From positions 124,001 through 188,000 of the forward strand of contig JAUGWO010000030.1 of the NCBI GenBank assembly GCA_049724395.1: a stretch of DNA of 64,000 nucleotides, written 5' to 3'. Each line of letters opens with the position of its first letter. The first letter of the stretch is position 1. The position numbers and the translations under genes are program-made. The notes under the pieces are model-generated. The model worked only from the letters and a program-made list of their open reading frames with translations. It was not told the DNA's origin and ran no database searches. The stretch comes from Spongospora subterranea f. sp. subterranea. Lineage: Eukaryota; Endomyxa: Phytomyxea; Phytomyxea; Plasmodiophorida. Shown piece by piece: positions 53,412 through 64,000 of this stretch.

Positions 53412-54425
53412 TTATTGCTTGGCCGGTTCGCTATTGGCCTGCGCTTCATCTGAGAACCCTGGAATCAGCTTGTCCAACAGACGATTCAGCGGGCGCATAT
53501 CTTCGCTATGTAGTAGACCGAATTCACATCCGAACATGGCAAAATGCTGAAACGATGAGTTGAGCTGAAATTCAGCATTACCAGCTCGAATATCATCGAA
53601 ATGCGAATCTGAAAACCAGACCGGAATCAGAGCGATGCGTTCGCTAATTGGACACCTCGCGAATACTGACAGTAAATATGAGCGTAAATGCGAAAAATTC
53701 GCTTGTAGATGGCGTTGCAATGAAAGGTGAAATCGGGCGGGTAATTATCCGATAAAATAGGGAATATATCAGGATTACTGATCATCGCATCGATCCAATC
53801 GAAGACGACCTGCATATATTGAGGAGCCGTTAGCTGAACCGGTTGAGAGGGTGGTCCAGGATCATCTGATGAACGAGGGGGAGCCCATAAATACTGGAAT
53901 TGTGAGCCGGCCGACATGATCGGACAGGAGGAATCGGTACAGGTCGACAAGGACCCGTAGATGACCGACACCATGTTGTAGAAATGGATCTAGCGAGAGA
54001 AACATGGATCAAATGTGATGCGGACGAATGCGGAAACGACGGGTGATTACGGTGTTGACGGCGATCCAATCCTGAGCCAGCTGACCGGTGGGCAAACGAA
54101 TATTATCAAGCAATTCCGGATCGTGGCTAGTTGCAGCTTCGGCACCGATACGCGCTCGACGGGCTCGAACTGTCCCTTTCAATGTCATCGCTAGATGTTG
54201 GCGTTTATTGCCATGAACCGATTGCGGAGGGCGAAATGACTTCAGTTCGATTTGATCTCCAGCAAATTTCCGATCGTCTTCATCAAAATCCTCAGCTGGT
54301 TTTTTGTGTTCTACATGGTTTTTTGCAGGACCGGGATCGACATGGTGTTTTTCGTGTGATAGATTATCCTCTGTAGGGCCCAGGTCAATATTAGATTCAG
54401 GGGGCTTACTAGACCTTCCACCCAT
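53412..54425 (-). CDS. MOB kinase activator family protein
   Basis: Mob proteins bind and activate NDR/LATS kinases in cell-cycle exit and Hippo-type signalling. Start MGGRSSKPPESNIDLGPTED at 54425; an acidic/basic extension of about 90 residues precedes the core. Core: ELLDNIRLPTGQLAQDWIAV NT, a 60-70-nt intron (GTAATC ... CTCGCTAG), then IHFYNMVSVIYGSLSTCTDS SCPIMSAGSQFQYLWAPP, APQYMQVVFDWIDAMI, AIYKRIFRIYAHIYYSHFDD (across a second intron of about 55 nt) and FQLNSSFQHFAMFGCEFGLL. All four zinc ligands are present: C-x4-C in CTDSSC and H-x4-H in HIYYSH. TAA at 53412-53414. Intact. The N-terminal extension is longer than in Mob1, so subfamily is uncertain. Confidence 0.92.
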
Positions 54426-54429
54426 AATT

Positions 54430-55090
54430 ATCAATATAGTCAAACATGTTCATTCGCGACCCATAGGCACGCGACGCCAAATCGAGTTGGGTTTCAAATT
54501 TGTGCCCACGAGGACGTTTGCACATTGGTCAAAGCATTAAAAAGTAGTTTTTGGACAAATCGTGATTGGTATCCTGGCTCAATGCCCCGACAACCGTGGA
54601 ATCTCCGTAGAAAAATCCCCTTTATGGGCTATGGCTCATCACCATTCTCGAAACAATGTGAATTCCGCCATTGGTTGATTATCCCCCGAGAAGGAAGTGC
54701 TCGGTCGAACCTCTCTGTCACCCATATTTCCCTTGCCCGGCGATCGCATGCCGGGAATGACCCGGGCGATAGAGTCACGCATATTCTATCGCCATTTTCG
54801 CCAGCACGTGTTGGACATGACCCATGGGCCCATCACAACCGTAACCGATACTCGTGGTCCATCACTACAGTCGCACACTCGACCCGATCTGGGTTCCGCC
54901 GCCAGTATTTCGTTACTCACGCCCCGACTGGTTCGGCACCCCTTCCCCCGCTCTACCAGTCTACCGTGCCCGCCACTGAGGCCCAGCCCTCTGTCGTGTT
55001 CACTCGTGAGTGGGTAACTACAGTGGACGATTGTAGAGTCCCTGTGTAGCGGCTCGACCCTGTCTGGTTGGTTGGCCCCCTTCCTGTTGC
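54430..55090. other. Divergent promoter region, no gene supported
   Basis: About 660 bp between the MOB start (minus) and the DHHC start (plus). Overlapping open frames occur but none has coding character beyond composition. Contains CCCATGGG and GTACTC-type palindromes only by chance. Confidence 0.4.
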
Positions 55091-55093
55091 AAG

Positions 55094-56437
55094 ATGCCGG
55101 CACCTCTGATCACACAATCGCCCACCGCACACGATATCATCTACCAGCGTTATCGTCAGGCTGTGATCGCCAAACAGGCTGCTGGTCCTGGCGCCAGCAC
55201 TGTGCCCTTTGGCATTGGTATCGGCCCAAGGACTCTATTGGATTCTTGTTGTTCAGGGCCTAGCGATATGTCATCTGATGTAAGACGTAATGGATTATCA
55301 TGGCCATGGTCTTTGCATCAAATCGCAGCATTCCTCGGGATTATATACGTTGTCGTTGTATTCGTCACCGTACAAATGGTTGACGTCGTTGAACTTGTCG
55401 TGTTTTTCTCCATCTTGGGTGTTGGATTTCTGGCATTTCTACGAACGAGTCTGATCGACCCGCATTGCTCTCGGGATCCATCGAGTAAAGACACAATGCG
55501 ATATTGTAATGTCTGTGATCTATCAATGGAATCCGATACGAAACATTGTCGATTATGTAATAAGTGCATATACAAGTTCGATCACCATTGTGTAAGTCCC
55601 TGACCCCCCAAAACCCCCCAATCCGACCTAATCCTGTCTCCCCATCAGCTCTATCTGAACACCTGTATCGGCGGCCGCAACTACCGCCCGTTCTTCACCC
55701 TCATCACCCTCTGCACCATTCTCCTGGCGATGTTCCTCTCTGTCACCGTCATCACCTTCTCTCATGGAGCGGATCATCCCGATACGGTCCATTTCGCCTC
55801 TCAGGTACAATATTGCTCATCCTGTTTTCACCCGCTCTATCTCATATGTTTTATCCGATCTTCATAGCGTATATTTGGTAATTCCACCGTATATCTCTGT
55901 AGTCTCGCCGTATTTTCAATCATTCCAATTCTTCTGTTCTTCGCCGTATTGTCATTACTTGTATTTCATATTTATATTGGAATACTGCAAATCAGCACAT
56001 ACAACTGGATAATCGGTAAACGCGATGCGGTTAATCCAGTTGTTGAGCTCCCGCCGGCTCCGAAATTGAGCCAAGATATCCTACAAGAACGGCGCCGGAG
56101 CGTATACGATCAATGGATTAGGCAGAATCAAGAACGACATCGCGATGTGGATCGACAGCAGAACTTGCCAGGACATGAACCGGCAGCGATCGTTGGAAGT
56201 GGCGATATTCGGGTCGAGGTCAACGATGATTATGGCGTTGACACACCCCACAGCCGCAGTGAATCGCTGATGAGCCAGATCGAGGATGTGCTCGGGATTG
56301 ACGTGAGCGCCGGGGACGGGGAGATGCGGGCAAGGAACGGGAATGAAAGGAGGGGTTTGGATCCCATTGTTGAACCGGTTGATCAGAACCGATCAGGGCG
56401 AGAACCTGGTCCTGTTGATCCTGTTGATCCCTCATAA
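55094..56437 (+). CDS. DHHC palmitoyltransferase
   Basis: Attaches palmitate to cysteines of membrane-associated proteins. Start MPAPLITQSPTAHDIIYQRY at 55094. Two N-terminal transmembrane segments (IAAFLGIIYVVVVFVTVQMV and LVVFFSILGVGFLAFL), then the cysteine-rich domain MRYCNVCDLSMESDTKHCRL CNKCIYKFDHHC. A 57-nt intron splits exactly after DHHC; exon 2 continues LYLNTCIGGRNYRPFFTLIT. A second intron follows HFASQ. Two more membrane segments (LITLCTILLAMFLSVTVITF; IIPILLFFAVLSLLVFHIYI) give the usual four-pass layout. The TTxE region reads QISTYNWIIGKRDA, and a long polar cytosolic tail ends VDPVDPS at TAA 56437. The residues after DHHC are LY instead of the common PW. Intact. Confidence 0.93.
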
Positions 56438-56605
56438 CCCATCTCAATATCATTCCCCAATATCCTCTTTATATAATTAACATATCTATTGATCGCCAAA
56501 TGTTATCCGTCTGGTGTAGCCCCTCCTGGTCCCATGTAGCGCCACGTGTAGCGCCATCCGCCCGCCCTCGGCCCTAGTCAACATTGCTGCTTGTTTTGCC
56601 GAATG

Positions 56606-57862
56606 TTATCTGTGTGGTGTTGGTGTGGCGGCCGTGTTGGTCCCATGGCGCCATCGCCCTATCGCCATCCTCCCGGCCCTCTCCCTATCGTGTGCCATCG
56701 CCCGCCACTCCATCTCCCTGACCGTGCACCCGATCGCCGTCTCGACAGTCCATATCGCCATCACCCTCTTCCTGATCCGTTCCCTTGTCCATCTACCGAT
56801 CCCGTCCTTCCCTCCTCCTCCCCCTAATCCGCCAATCAGCCCCAGAGCCCGTTCCCCTTTCGCCCTTCTCCCTTCAACATATCTCGTCCATCGTCCCCAT
56901 ATCGCCGCCTTCTCCCTCAACTCTTCCCCGTATTCTCTCCATCTCCTCACCGAATTTCTCACCGTTAAACACCATCTCACCCTTCGACAGGCCATCTCCA
57001 GTACCATTATATCCCCTGATCGTGACCGTTTCCTGTACATGAACTCCTTCCATTGTCCAATAGATTCCCTTATCAACCGCTTCCGCTCGACCTTGATCAA
57101 TATCGCCAAACCATCACAGACTCGACGCTGAATGATTGCCGAATATCGCCATCTGTATAGCCATCGCCTGATACACTGCAGATACGCGCGACGATCGATC
57201 AGACGATCCCGTTCCAATAGCGCTTGTGATGTCTCTCGCCATTCGCCCAACGCCAATCTCATATGGAGTATATCGCGACGTTCCTCCCGTCTCCATTCCC
57301 TGATCGATATCGCCATCGCCATCGCCAACAGTGTATTCCCCCGATTCCACTGACGACACCGCCGTCGCCAATCGATCATCATCGTCCTGATCGGCACGTT
57401 CCTCTGTAATCGCCCGACAATCCTCAAACCTGTTAAAACGCGCCATCCATACAGCAGGCGCCTTCTCCTCTTTTTAAACCCGACACTGATCGCGTACGAC
57501 GATCGCCAGTAGCGCCATCCGATCAGGACGTGACGATCGGCGATACACGCCTTCGTGGCCAACTGTTCGTGATAATACACGATCCATGACGATAAGCTGC
57601 TCGATAGCAATCGGATACGATCGTGACGATCGGCTCGACCATATTCCGTTGAATACGATCGCACCCGTGTGCGCCATTGTTTGAATATCGGTGTGAGGTC
57701 CGTCTGACCAGGTATAGGTCGTCTGGCAATCCTGCCCAGATACACGATGAACCATTTCTGGACGCACCAATGCAGGACGCGGATTCGGCGCCGGGACCCG
57801 GCCTTCGACCTGTGCGATTGGGATCGCAGAACGCCAAGACCAGGATCGGGAATCGGCTTCAT
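56606..57862 (-). CDS. Sfi1-like W/R-rich repeat protein
   Basis: Uninterrupted frame; the first ATG in frame is at 57862 (MKPIPDPGLGVLRSQSHRSK), giving about 418 residues. The body consists of degenerate helical units with a W[RK] core about every 30 residues: IFKQWRTRV, LLYGWRVLTGL, MMIDWRRRCRQW, SIREWRREER, ALGEWRETSQ, CIRRWLYRWRY, SIGQWKEFMYRK, SVRRWREYGEEL, IWGRWTRYVE, AIGRWRHG. This matches the Sfi1 centrin-binding repeat (L..F..W+). Sfi1 proteins form filaments at centrosomes and basal bodies. A GTG-initiated extension to 57991 is probably not real, because a stop precedes it and CPOX ends at 57998. No intron seen, unlike its neighbours. Confidence 0.7.
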   Translation of the reverse strand: MKPIPDPGLGVLRSQSHRSKAGSRRRIRVLHWCVQKWFIVYLGRIARRPIPGQTDLTPIFKQWRTRVRSYSTEYGRADRHDRIRLLSSSLSSWIVYYHEQLATKACIADRHVLIGWRYWRSSYAISVGFKKRRRRLLYGWRVLTGLRIVGRLQRNVPIRTMMIDWRRRCRQWNRGNTLLAMAMAISIREWRREERRDILHMRLALGEWRETSQALLERDRLIDRRAYLQCIRRWLYRWRYSAIIQRRVCDGLAILIKVERKRLIRESIGQWKEFMYRKRSRSGDIMVLEMACRRVRWCLTVRNSVRRWREYGEELREKAAIWGRWTRYVEGRRAKGERALGLIGGLGGGGGKDGIGRWTRERIRKRVMAIWTVETAIGCTVREMEWRAMAHDRERAGRMAIGRWRHGTNTAATPTPHR

Positions 57863-57997
57863 TGTGTGACGAGACCAGATTTTGGGGGTTCCGATGGGAT
57901 CATAATCAACGACAAGATAAAGGAAACGGGGGAACAACTGCTCGTGGAGCGGATTGGGTGAGACGTTGACAGTTAGTGGTTCATTAAACACATATGA

Positions 57998-59371
57998 TTA
58001 TTGACCGAGTTGTAGTGATAGCCAGTCCTTTGGTGATCGCAGAACGGTGACCAGATCCTGTTCCGGTGAATCAGGTTTAGGTTCATAGCCGTATTCCCAT
58101 CGGCATGTCAACGGCAGCGACATCAGTATCGATTCGATCCGGGCACTGAAATCATCAGATCAACCTCTGAAGCGTGGGAGCGATGTCGCTGCGGGATCCG
58201 ACCTTGGTGTGTGCAGACCGAATTTCGTCCCCCGGTCGTAGACCAGATTGAACTCAGCGTACCGTCCTCGGCGTAATTGCTGCCAATGGCGCTCGTCATC
58301 ATTAGTGGCATGGTCCATGTTCCGGATCACGATCGGGAAATACGCATCGTTGACAGCGAATCCACAGGTTTCCAGAAAGGCCATCGCTTTATCCTGGAAA
58401 TCCCCCCAGACCACAAACACGATGTCAGAACACGAGTTGCGATAAACCGATGGCGCTGGTACAAAGGGGAGTGTGTCGACATCGTCGAAGAATATTCCCC
58501 CAACTCCACGACATTCATTACGATGGGGCAAGTAGAAATACCGATCGCACCACGATTTGAATTCCGGGTAGAAGGATGGCGAGAACTGATCGCAGGCCGT
58601 TTTCTGTACGAGATGGAAATGGGTGCAGTCCTAAACTTGACACATTATGGGCGACGACTCGGGGAACGAGCACAATCGAGTACCGACCTCATCGTTGATA
58701 TACGAAGGTGTAAGATCGGTTCCACCACCGATCCACCAGATTTTGTCGTCTTCGGCAATCTCCAGCTCGAAATACCGATAATTGCAGTGCATTGTGGGGA
58801 CGTGTGGATTGCGACCATGAATAACAACACTAACACCGGCGGCGAAGAACACAACATTATCGGTCTGGGAAAACGCCTTTCAGGTTCGACTAGCGATAAG
58901 AACATTTTGAGGTGATGCACAAACAGAAACACGAGTTAATGATGAATGATCCGCTTTCATTGATTGAATGGCGTGAGCAGGGAGCTGAACAGATATCATT
59001 GATCGATTGGGAAATAGAGCCGGGGACCCCAGGGACGAGATTACCTGACCACTAACGATGGACACGTTGACACCGGCTTTCTCGAACACGATCCCATCCT
59101 GCAATACACGAGTGATACCACCGCCTTCGTTGGGATTGGGACGGTGCCAGACATCTTCACGGAAGCGGGATCCTGGTCATTGGGTGATCGGTCTGGTGTT
59201 TATCGCCCCATGATATGATATAGATATAATACCTGGGCCCTCTAATTCCAACACCTTTGAACAGATACGGTCCTGGATAGATCTCACTACCGTCTCCGCC
59301 TTTAATCGCTCGGGATTATCATCCCATATCTTGGAGAATAATGGCGCCGTGGCCATGTTCGACAACACCAT
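57998..59371 (-). CDS. CPOX: Coproporphyrinogen III oxidase (oxygen-dependent)
   Basis: Oxidative decarboxylation of coproporphyrinogen III in heme synthesis. Start [20 protein letters not shown] at 59371 (or MATAPLF at 59356). Exons: [112 protein letters not shown] and [37 protein letters not shown] and [68 protein letters not shown] and [12 protein letters not shown]. Every diagnostic HemF block is present in order. Introns of 45-80 nt with GT-AG ends fit each junction, including a 69-nt in-frame one. TAA at 57998. Intact. The N-terminus is too short to judge targeting. Confidence 0.97.
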
Positions 59372-59428
59372 ATACAGGTCGCACGGGTAGAGGACCAGCG
59401 CCCATGGCGAACATTGCCCCTTCCACGG

Positions 59429-59713
59429 TCACGGACTTGCCGACTCGCACTTGGGTATCGTGTTGTTACGGATGGCGCAATTCACCCAGTTTGATATTAT
59501 AGACAGGATGATCTTCGCCAACTCACCATAATCCCAGACGAAGCGCTGTTCGAAGGGATCTCCCTCTAGGGACAAATACACTTCGCACACGTTGACGCCA
59601 ATATAGTCTTTCAACTCCCACTCGGAATGTGCTATCAATTGCACAGACCGTAAATGTCCCGCGAATTTCGAAACCGCTGTTTGTAGGTCTTTTCTAGGGC
59701 CGGATATTGCCAT
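59429..59713 (-). CDS. Hypothetical protein, 94 codons
   Basis: Not recognised. Starts MAISGPRKDLQTAVSKFAGH, then RSVQLIAHSEWELKDYIGVN and CEVYLSLEGDPFEQRFVWDY GELAKIIL. Mixed alpha/beta, with a (E/K)+Y+.++...+ ...+FV.+Y pattern vaguely like a HORMA-type beta hairpin, but too short to assign. It ends 58 bp upstream of the CPOX start on the same strand. Confidence 0.45.
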   Translation of the reverse strand: MAISGPRKDLQTAVSKFAGHLRSVQLIAHSEWELKDYIGVNVCEVYLSLEGDPFEQRFVWDYGELAKIILSIISNWVNCAIRNNTIPKCESASP

Positions 59714-59719
59714 TGCCTT

Positions 59720-60230
59720 TCTGGTAGCAGTGGGAAAAAATGTTTTGAAATGATTCAGGAATCCGATCCCAGTAAACCTTTTGCCTTTTGATCAGGACCC
59801 GTTATCGGGTCATGGCTGATATGAACAGGTGATTTGGCCACGATCCATTATTTGCATCGCCTGGCTATTCCGGACCAAATAACTCGCCGAATTTTATTTC
59901 TATCGGATACAGATAACTTTTAACGGCTCTTTGTTTGGCTTAAAATAGAGTCGAAGTCGAATAATTCCGGGTTCAAAACCGGTCCACAATGTTCAAGGAA
60001 TGTAATTGGGGTTATTGATGTGATTAATTAACCGGAGACGGTGCGATTGGGTTTTAAGGGGCGATAACCTGAACCCAATGGCCTATTCCGCCCATTCGTC
60101 AATGGGAATATCGGGCGGTGTCATGTCATCATAACCGCTTCAATCGGGGACCAGTTCAGATTGGATCATCGGTCACTTCCAGATTGACCAAACTCATATC
60201 TCATCCCGTTTATCGGAAGCCCGTTCTACG
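59720..60230. other. No gene seen
   Basis: About 500 bp, intergenic between head-to-head transcription units. No open frame of note. Confidence 0.45.
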
Positions 60231-60437
60231 ATGGCCAACCACAACCTATCGCCATCGGACCGTCAACGATCGTCACCGGTTTATTCATATGAGGAGTCAC
60301 CAACTGCTCAACCTCACCGGCACCGACTCCCATATTCGCAAGTCGGATCCGCTTTCAACCGATCAATAATCACCAGGAACAACAACGATCACGATCAATT
60401 GGTCTCATCTGATGAGTTCAATCTTTATTGGCGATGA
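60231..60437 (+). CDS. Hypothetical small polar protein, 68 codons
   Basis: MANHNLSPSDRQRSSPVYSY, then QPHRHRLPYSQVGSAFNRSI and SSDEFNLYWR. Rich in Ser, Asn, Arg and His, likely disordered. No family. Its 3' end overlaps that of the next gene on the opposite strand by 13 bp. Could be an N-terminal exon or chance. Confidence 0.3.
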   Translation: MANHNLSPSDRQRSSPVYSYEESPTAQPHRHRLPYSQVGSAFNRSIITRNNNDHDQLVSSDEFNLYWR

Positions 60438-61277
60438 CCAGTGGCGAAATTGGAGTCCCATTTGGTGGTGGAATCGGACGGTCTATTCAACAGTATTCTG
60501 ACGTTGATATTGGTGTGATGTGATTTACTGTTCGCCGATCTGATCTTAAACGCGTGACGATGGAGAAGGACGGCGATCCGTTCGAATGTCGCCTCGTCCC
60601 CATCATCGTCATCGTCCGCCACCACCGCCCGTCGCCGACTCAGCTTCAGGTCGTGCTCCTTCTTGAGCTGGGTTAGGACGAAGTTCGGTCGGGCCATGGC
60701 CTTGATCGTGGCGCGGCGATGGTCGCCAATCAGGTCCGACAGGGCGTTGAAATCGATATCGCCACGTTCGTCGGCTAATGGTTTGATCAACGTCAATATA
60801 TCGTCGCGATTATATTGCGGAAATGATTGTAATCGCCGATCGAGCTTTCGCAGGAACATTTCCTGTTCCGATGATGGGAGATATCCCCTCGACATGAAGA
60901 TCGACGTCAGGTCGTCGCTTTGCTCCAGATCGCACATCTTATCGAGTTCCTGAACATGACGATCGTGATCAGTTCGACAATATAGTCGAGGGGGAGGGGA
61001 GGGCGACACTATCGGATACGATATGAGATCCTTTGAACCCGGAACGGATATGAACGATGTCCTGGAGATGAGCTCGACACGATGAGCACAATCCGGGGGC
61101 GATGTGATCGGGCGATACCAACTCAACACCGTTAACCAGTTGACGAAGGGAATTATATCGATCAGGGTCGGTGGTCTGTTCGGTGGCGGTGTCGGTGGCG
61201 ATCTGGGTGTTGAGGGAATGGCGCTCTAACCTTGATCGATCGGAGATGGGATTGGAAATGATGGCGACAATCAACAC
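60425..61277 (-). CDS. Hypothetical protein with EF-hand-like helices
   Basis: Not recognised. Upstream part (61277-60990): NSLRQLVNGVELVSPDHIAP GLCSSCRAHLQDIVH. After a probable intron near 60985-61040: HVQELDKMCDLEQSDDLTSI, MSRGYLPSSEQEMFLRKLDR, RDDILTLIKPLADERGDIDF NALSDLI, then PNFVLTQLKKEHDLKLSRRR and an acidic DDDDDGDE run. The DILTLIKPL...G.IDF..L..L+ segment looks like one half of a calmodulin-type pair, with a poor calcium loop. The overall layout resembles EF-hand ciliary proteins, but this is only a guess. Confidence 0.5.
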
Positions 61278-61279
61278 AG

Positions 61280-62030
61280 ATACAGGTCGATAGGGAATGG
61301 CGATCGGATAATGGACCGTATTCCCCTAATACATATAGGCGATTGATCGGACGGGGATGGGATATGTTGACAGGAAAACAGAACTGTTGGGCGAAAGGGG
61401 ATCGGTTAGAGGAACGGGGGAGGGAGGATCATCATCATCACCTTCACGATATGATCAATAGGGATAAGATGACGACGGGGAATACAGATCAGATCGTCAT
61501 CGCCATTGCCGCTAATCTTATCGCCATCGGCAGTATTCTTATCGGCCATCGATATCTCTGTCTCGCTCGTGGTGCGGGTGTGTGTTTGGCCTCACCCCCC
61601 GGGTAGATGATGAACGACGCGTGCCATTGAAGGGGATTTCCAAAAGGATCAACGGTAATATATAACCGGGGAGGGGGGAACACACTAACACCACATCATC
61701 ACCACCGATTACCTCAACCCCTTCTCACAATAAACTATTTCACACAACAAAACCGCAATTGGCGATAACAGAACATTCGCAGAAGAGAATTCAGTTGATC
61801 GATATAGTTTAGTGGATTGGTCTCATTGTGAGTGATTATTACTGTGATATTATCGTTGGTCCCGGTGTCCCCTCAATATCTATGGCCATTCCTCGTCGTG
61901 ACCAATTCCCCAATTTCCCGTTGATCGGGGTCAAACCGGATTAATTGCGGAACGGACCTTTGGCCAGATCTGGTCGGGCGATCGGGTCTGTAGCGCCATC
62001 TCCCTGTACCAGGGTCGGGCAGTGTTCCCA
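61280..62030. other. Unassigned
   Basis: A plus frame (61343-61606) encodes DQIVIAIAANLIAIGSILIG HRYL, one hydrophobic segment after a His-rich stretch; a minus frame on the same bases ends in RWPIRILPMAIRLAAMAM. Because both strands look equally plausible, no gene is called. 61690-61800 is low-complexity (ACA/CAC-rich). Confidence 0.3.
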
Positions 62031-62044
62031 GGTTGATCATCATC

Positions 62045-62722
62045 ATGCCTTCCTGCCCCGTCGATTACGACGAGAACAGCCGGAGCGGTATCGATGTTGG
62101 CCATCAAGAGGTGCAACGGATCATCGAGGAGCTGGAGGCGATATACGTCATGTCTCATAGCGAATGGCTGGCAGCGATACCGATAAGCTCATTCATATGT
62201 GCACAATTAGGGTATGAGGATATCGATGAGCTAGAGGACGCCATCCATGGGACGTTCGAGGAGTTCCTCAGGATCCTCCCACAGGTCCAGATCAAACAAT
62301 CGGACGATGGCGAACAGGAACGACTACTGTTCCGGATCATTGACCAAACCGGGAACCCGCACAAGATGGTGCTCAAGATCAGCGAACGACAACAGCTCTG
62401 GAATGTGCTGTTGAAGTCGCCAACCGGTGTGGTTCAGATCCCGGAACTGGAGTTTGAGATATCGGCGGACGGGCGACGCCGGATCGACACGATCTGGGGA
62501 TATCTGGCGTCGTCGGCGTTGGATCTCGAGGTTCGGCTGCAGCAACGGGAGAACGATCAGCACGACGATCCGGATACGGTTCAGGAGCTGGCCCTATTGC
62601 GACAGGTTGTCGATGGCCTGTCCGACCTTCGCGATCTCAAATACGAATGGACTTTGGTGGTTAGTGACGAATCTGGCGCTACACGATTTACAGATATGTC
62701 ATTGGTCGATATCCCCAACTGA
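62045..62722 (+). CDS. Hypothetical acidic protein, ~225 residues, single exon
   Basis: Uninterrupted frame from ATG 62045 (MPSCPVDYDENSRSGIDVGH) to TGA 62722. Globular-looking sequence: QRIIEELEAIYVMSHSEWLA AIPISSFICAQLGYEDIDEL EDAIHGTFEEFLRILPQVQI, then ERLLFRIIDQTGNPHKMVLK, LWNVLLKSPTGVVQIPELEF EIS, and a C-terminal helix RQVVDGLSDLRDLKYEWTLV. The first third (S..W...IP...F+...LGY.D.DEL..A) looks like a small helical domain found in eukaryotic proteins, but I cannot name it. Good coding character; real gene, function unknown. Confidence 0.7.
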   Translation: MPSCPVDYDENSRSGIDVGHQEVQRIIEELEAIYVMSHSEWLAAIPISSFICAQLGYEDIDELEDAIHGTFEEFLRILPQVQIKQSDDGEQERLLFRIIDQTGNPHKMVLKISERQQLWNVLLKSPTGVVQIPELEFEISADGRRRIDTIWGYLASSALDLEVRLQQRENDQHDDPDTVQELALLRQVVDGLSDLRDLKYEWTLVVSDESGATRFTDMSLVDIPN

Positions 62723-62801
62723 TCGCAATCATCAATACAGTCGATGCCCATCCCCATCGCCCACCGTGATCATCGCGACCTGTCAGTATCGATCAGGGTA
62801 C

Positions 62802-63423
62802 TCTGCTAGCGCCATGTGTTTGACCTGGCACGATGTCCCATCGCTTGACCACTTCAGATGACCCAACTCCCCTCGTTATTCCACTGGATATATTTATGGT
62901 AATTTTCAGCATGAGGTTGTTGGTCGGCCACTACAGAAAACATCCTTGACATGAATCCGGCCATTTCGGGTAATCGAATAAGGCTGTCGTTTTTATTCGG
63001 TTCTTGCCGGTTTGCGCTTCCTATAGGAATTCCTCTGAATCTTAACGTTCATAGCATCGTCATGAATAACCGGTAAATCCAACCGACGACTCCGTTTACT
63101 GGTGACCACATCGGTGTCTCACCCTTGGTTGAATATGATGCCATAGGACTTCGTCTTGCTCAGTGTAAAAACAGGGTTTTGAGCATTGTTTGGCATTCTT
63201 GTAGTCCTGATGCGGATAGTCGGTTTTCCAATGCCCACCATGCGTCGTCAGCGGTTTCCGTTCGACCTACGAAACTGAAAATATCGTCGGCAACGGATAA
63301 TCGTTCGATATCCTTGATAATGGGCCACCAATCCCAGAAAATAACATTCAGTTGCTGATAAAAAAAAAACTGAGCACAGCGACATTTGATACGGTTGACA
63401 GAATAGCAGCTATATTCGGCCAC
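62802..63423 (-). CDS. Hypothetical exons downstream of AP-4 epsilon
   Basis: Minus-strand exon-like frames: LNVIFWDWWPIIKDIERLSV, TETADDAWWALENRLSASGL (63170-63360), DEVLWHHIQPRVRHRCG (about 63100-63150) and IKTTALFDYPKWPDSCQGCF with MLKITINISSGITRGVGSSE (62850-62990). They look coding but no family is recognised and splice sites are uncertain. Confidence 0.35.
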
Positions 63424-63451
63424 AATTCGTGATGAGATTAGTGGGAAAAAC

Positions 63452-64000
<549 letters not shown>

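Noticed and set aside
56625-57131. Plus-strand open frame of 168 codons opposite the Sfi1-like gene
   Set aside because: It is the complement of Arg/Trp-rich codons, giving Ser/Pro/Ile-rich sequence with no domain. The minus-strand repeats explain the frame.

Overview
The window is nuclear DNA of a flagellated, intron-bearing eukaryote. Genes are split by short GT-AG introns (45-70 nt, often with a CTAAC-like branch site), and both strands are used. Host proteins recognisable from sequence motifs include the TFIIA gamma subunit, DcpS, METTL4, enoyl-CoA isomerase ECI1, the GTPase GNL1, TRAPPC13, a MOB protein, a DHHC palmitoyltransferase, coproporphyrinogen oxidase, a DNAJC11 relative and the C-terminus of AP-4 epsilon. 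Axoneme/centriole-type genes (LRRC43-like, CIMIP1-like, CNBD2-like, Sfi1-like) point to a cell with cilia. Exact placement is not possible from this window; nothing looks prokaryotic or organellar.

Layout. 1-9 kb: Ty3/gypsy fossils, an unrecognised cysteine-rich secreted-type gene (about 4.2-6.8 kb, minus) carrying a roughly 240-bp exon-sized tandem repeat, and an eroded ankyrin gene. 9.3-10.6 kb: DcpS. 11.6-14.3 kb: a head-to-head pair of Mutator-like (MULE) transposase relics, then a foldback element of about 0.9 kb. 15-21 kb: TFIIA gamma, a Fic-domain gene, an ankyrin-repeat gene and several small unknown genes. 23.5-25.5 kb: a coiled-coil gene and an LRRC43-like gene. 26-30.7 kb: retroelement fossils, PIF/Harbinger relics and a 48-bp minisatellite.

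30.8-38.8 kb: ECI1, METTL4, a Ty1/copia fossil, an SPT3-like gene and GNL1; the last two converge with only 37 bp between stops. 38.8-41.0 kb: an 81-bp minisatellite of about 27 units, followed by a gypsy reverse-transcriptase fossil. 42-48.2 kb: a compact block of CNBD2-like, PX-SH3, CIMIP1-like and DNAJC11-like genes. 48.6-49.8 kb: a copia 3' end folded into a near-perfect inverted repeat. 50.9-64 kb: a gene-dense, almost transposon-free block (TRAPPC13, MOB, DHHC, Sfi1-like, CPOX, unknowns, AP-4 epsilon).

The window therefore alternates between repeat-rich, eroded stretches (mainly the first 31 kb and 33.7-42 kb) and compact gene blocks. The most notable signals are the three-copy C-x4-C...WG...CPG motif in the secreted-type gene, five separate inverted duplications of mobile or repeat DNA, a Harbinger element sitting inside a minisatellite monomer, two minisatellites that each abut a gene start, and a DNAJC11 relative without room for the usual central domain.
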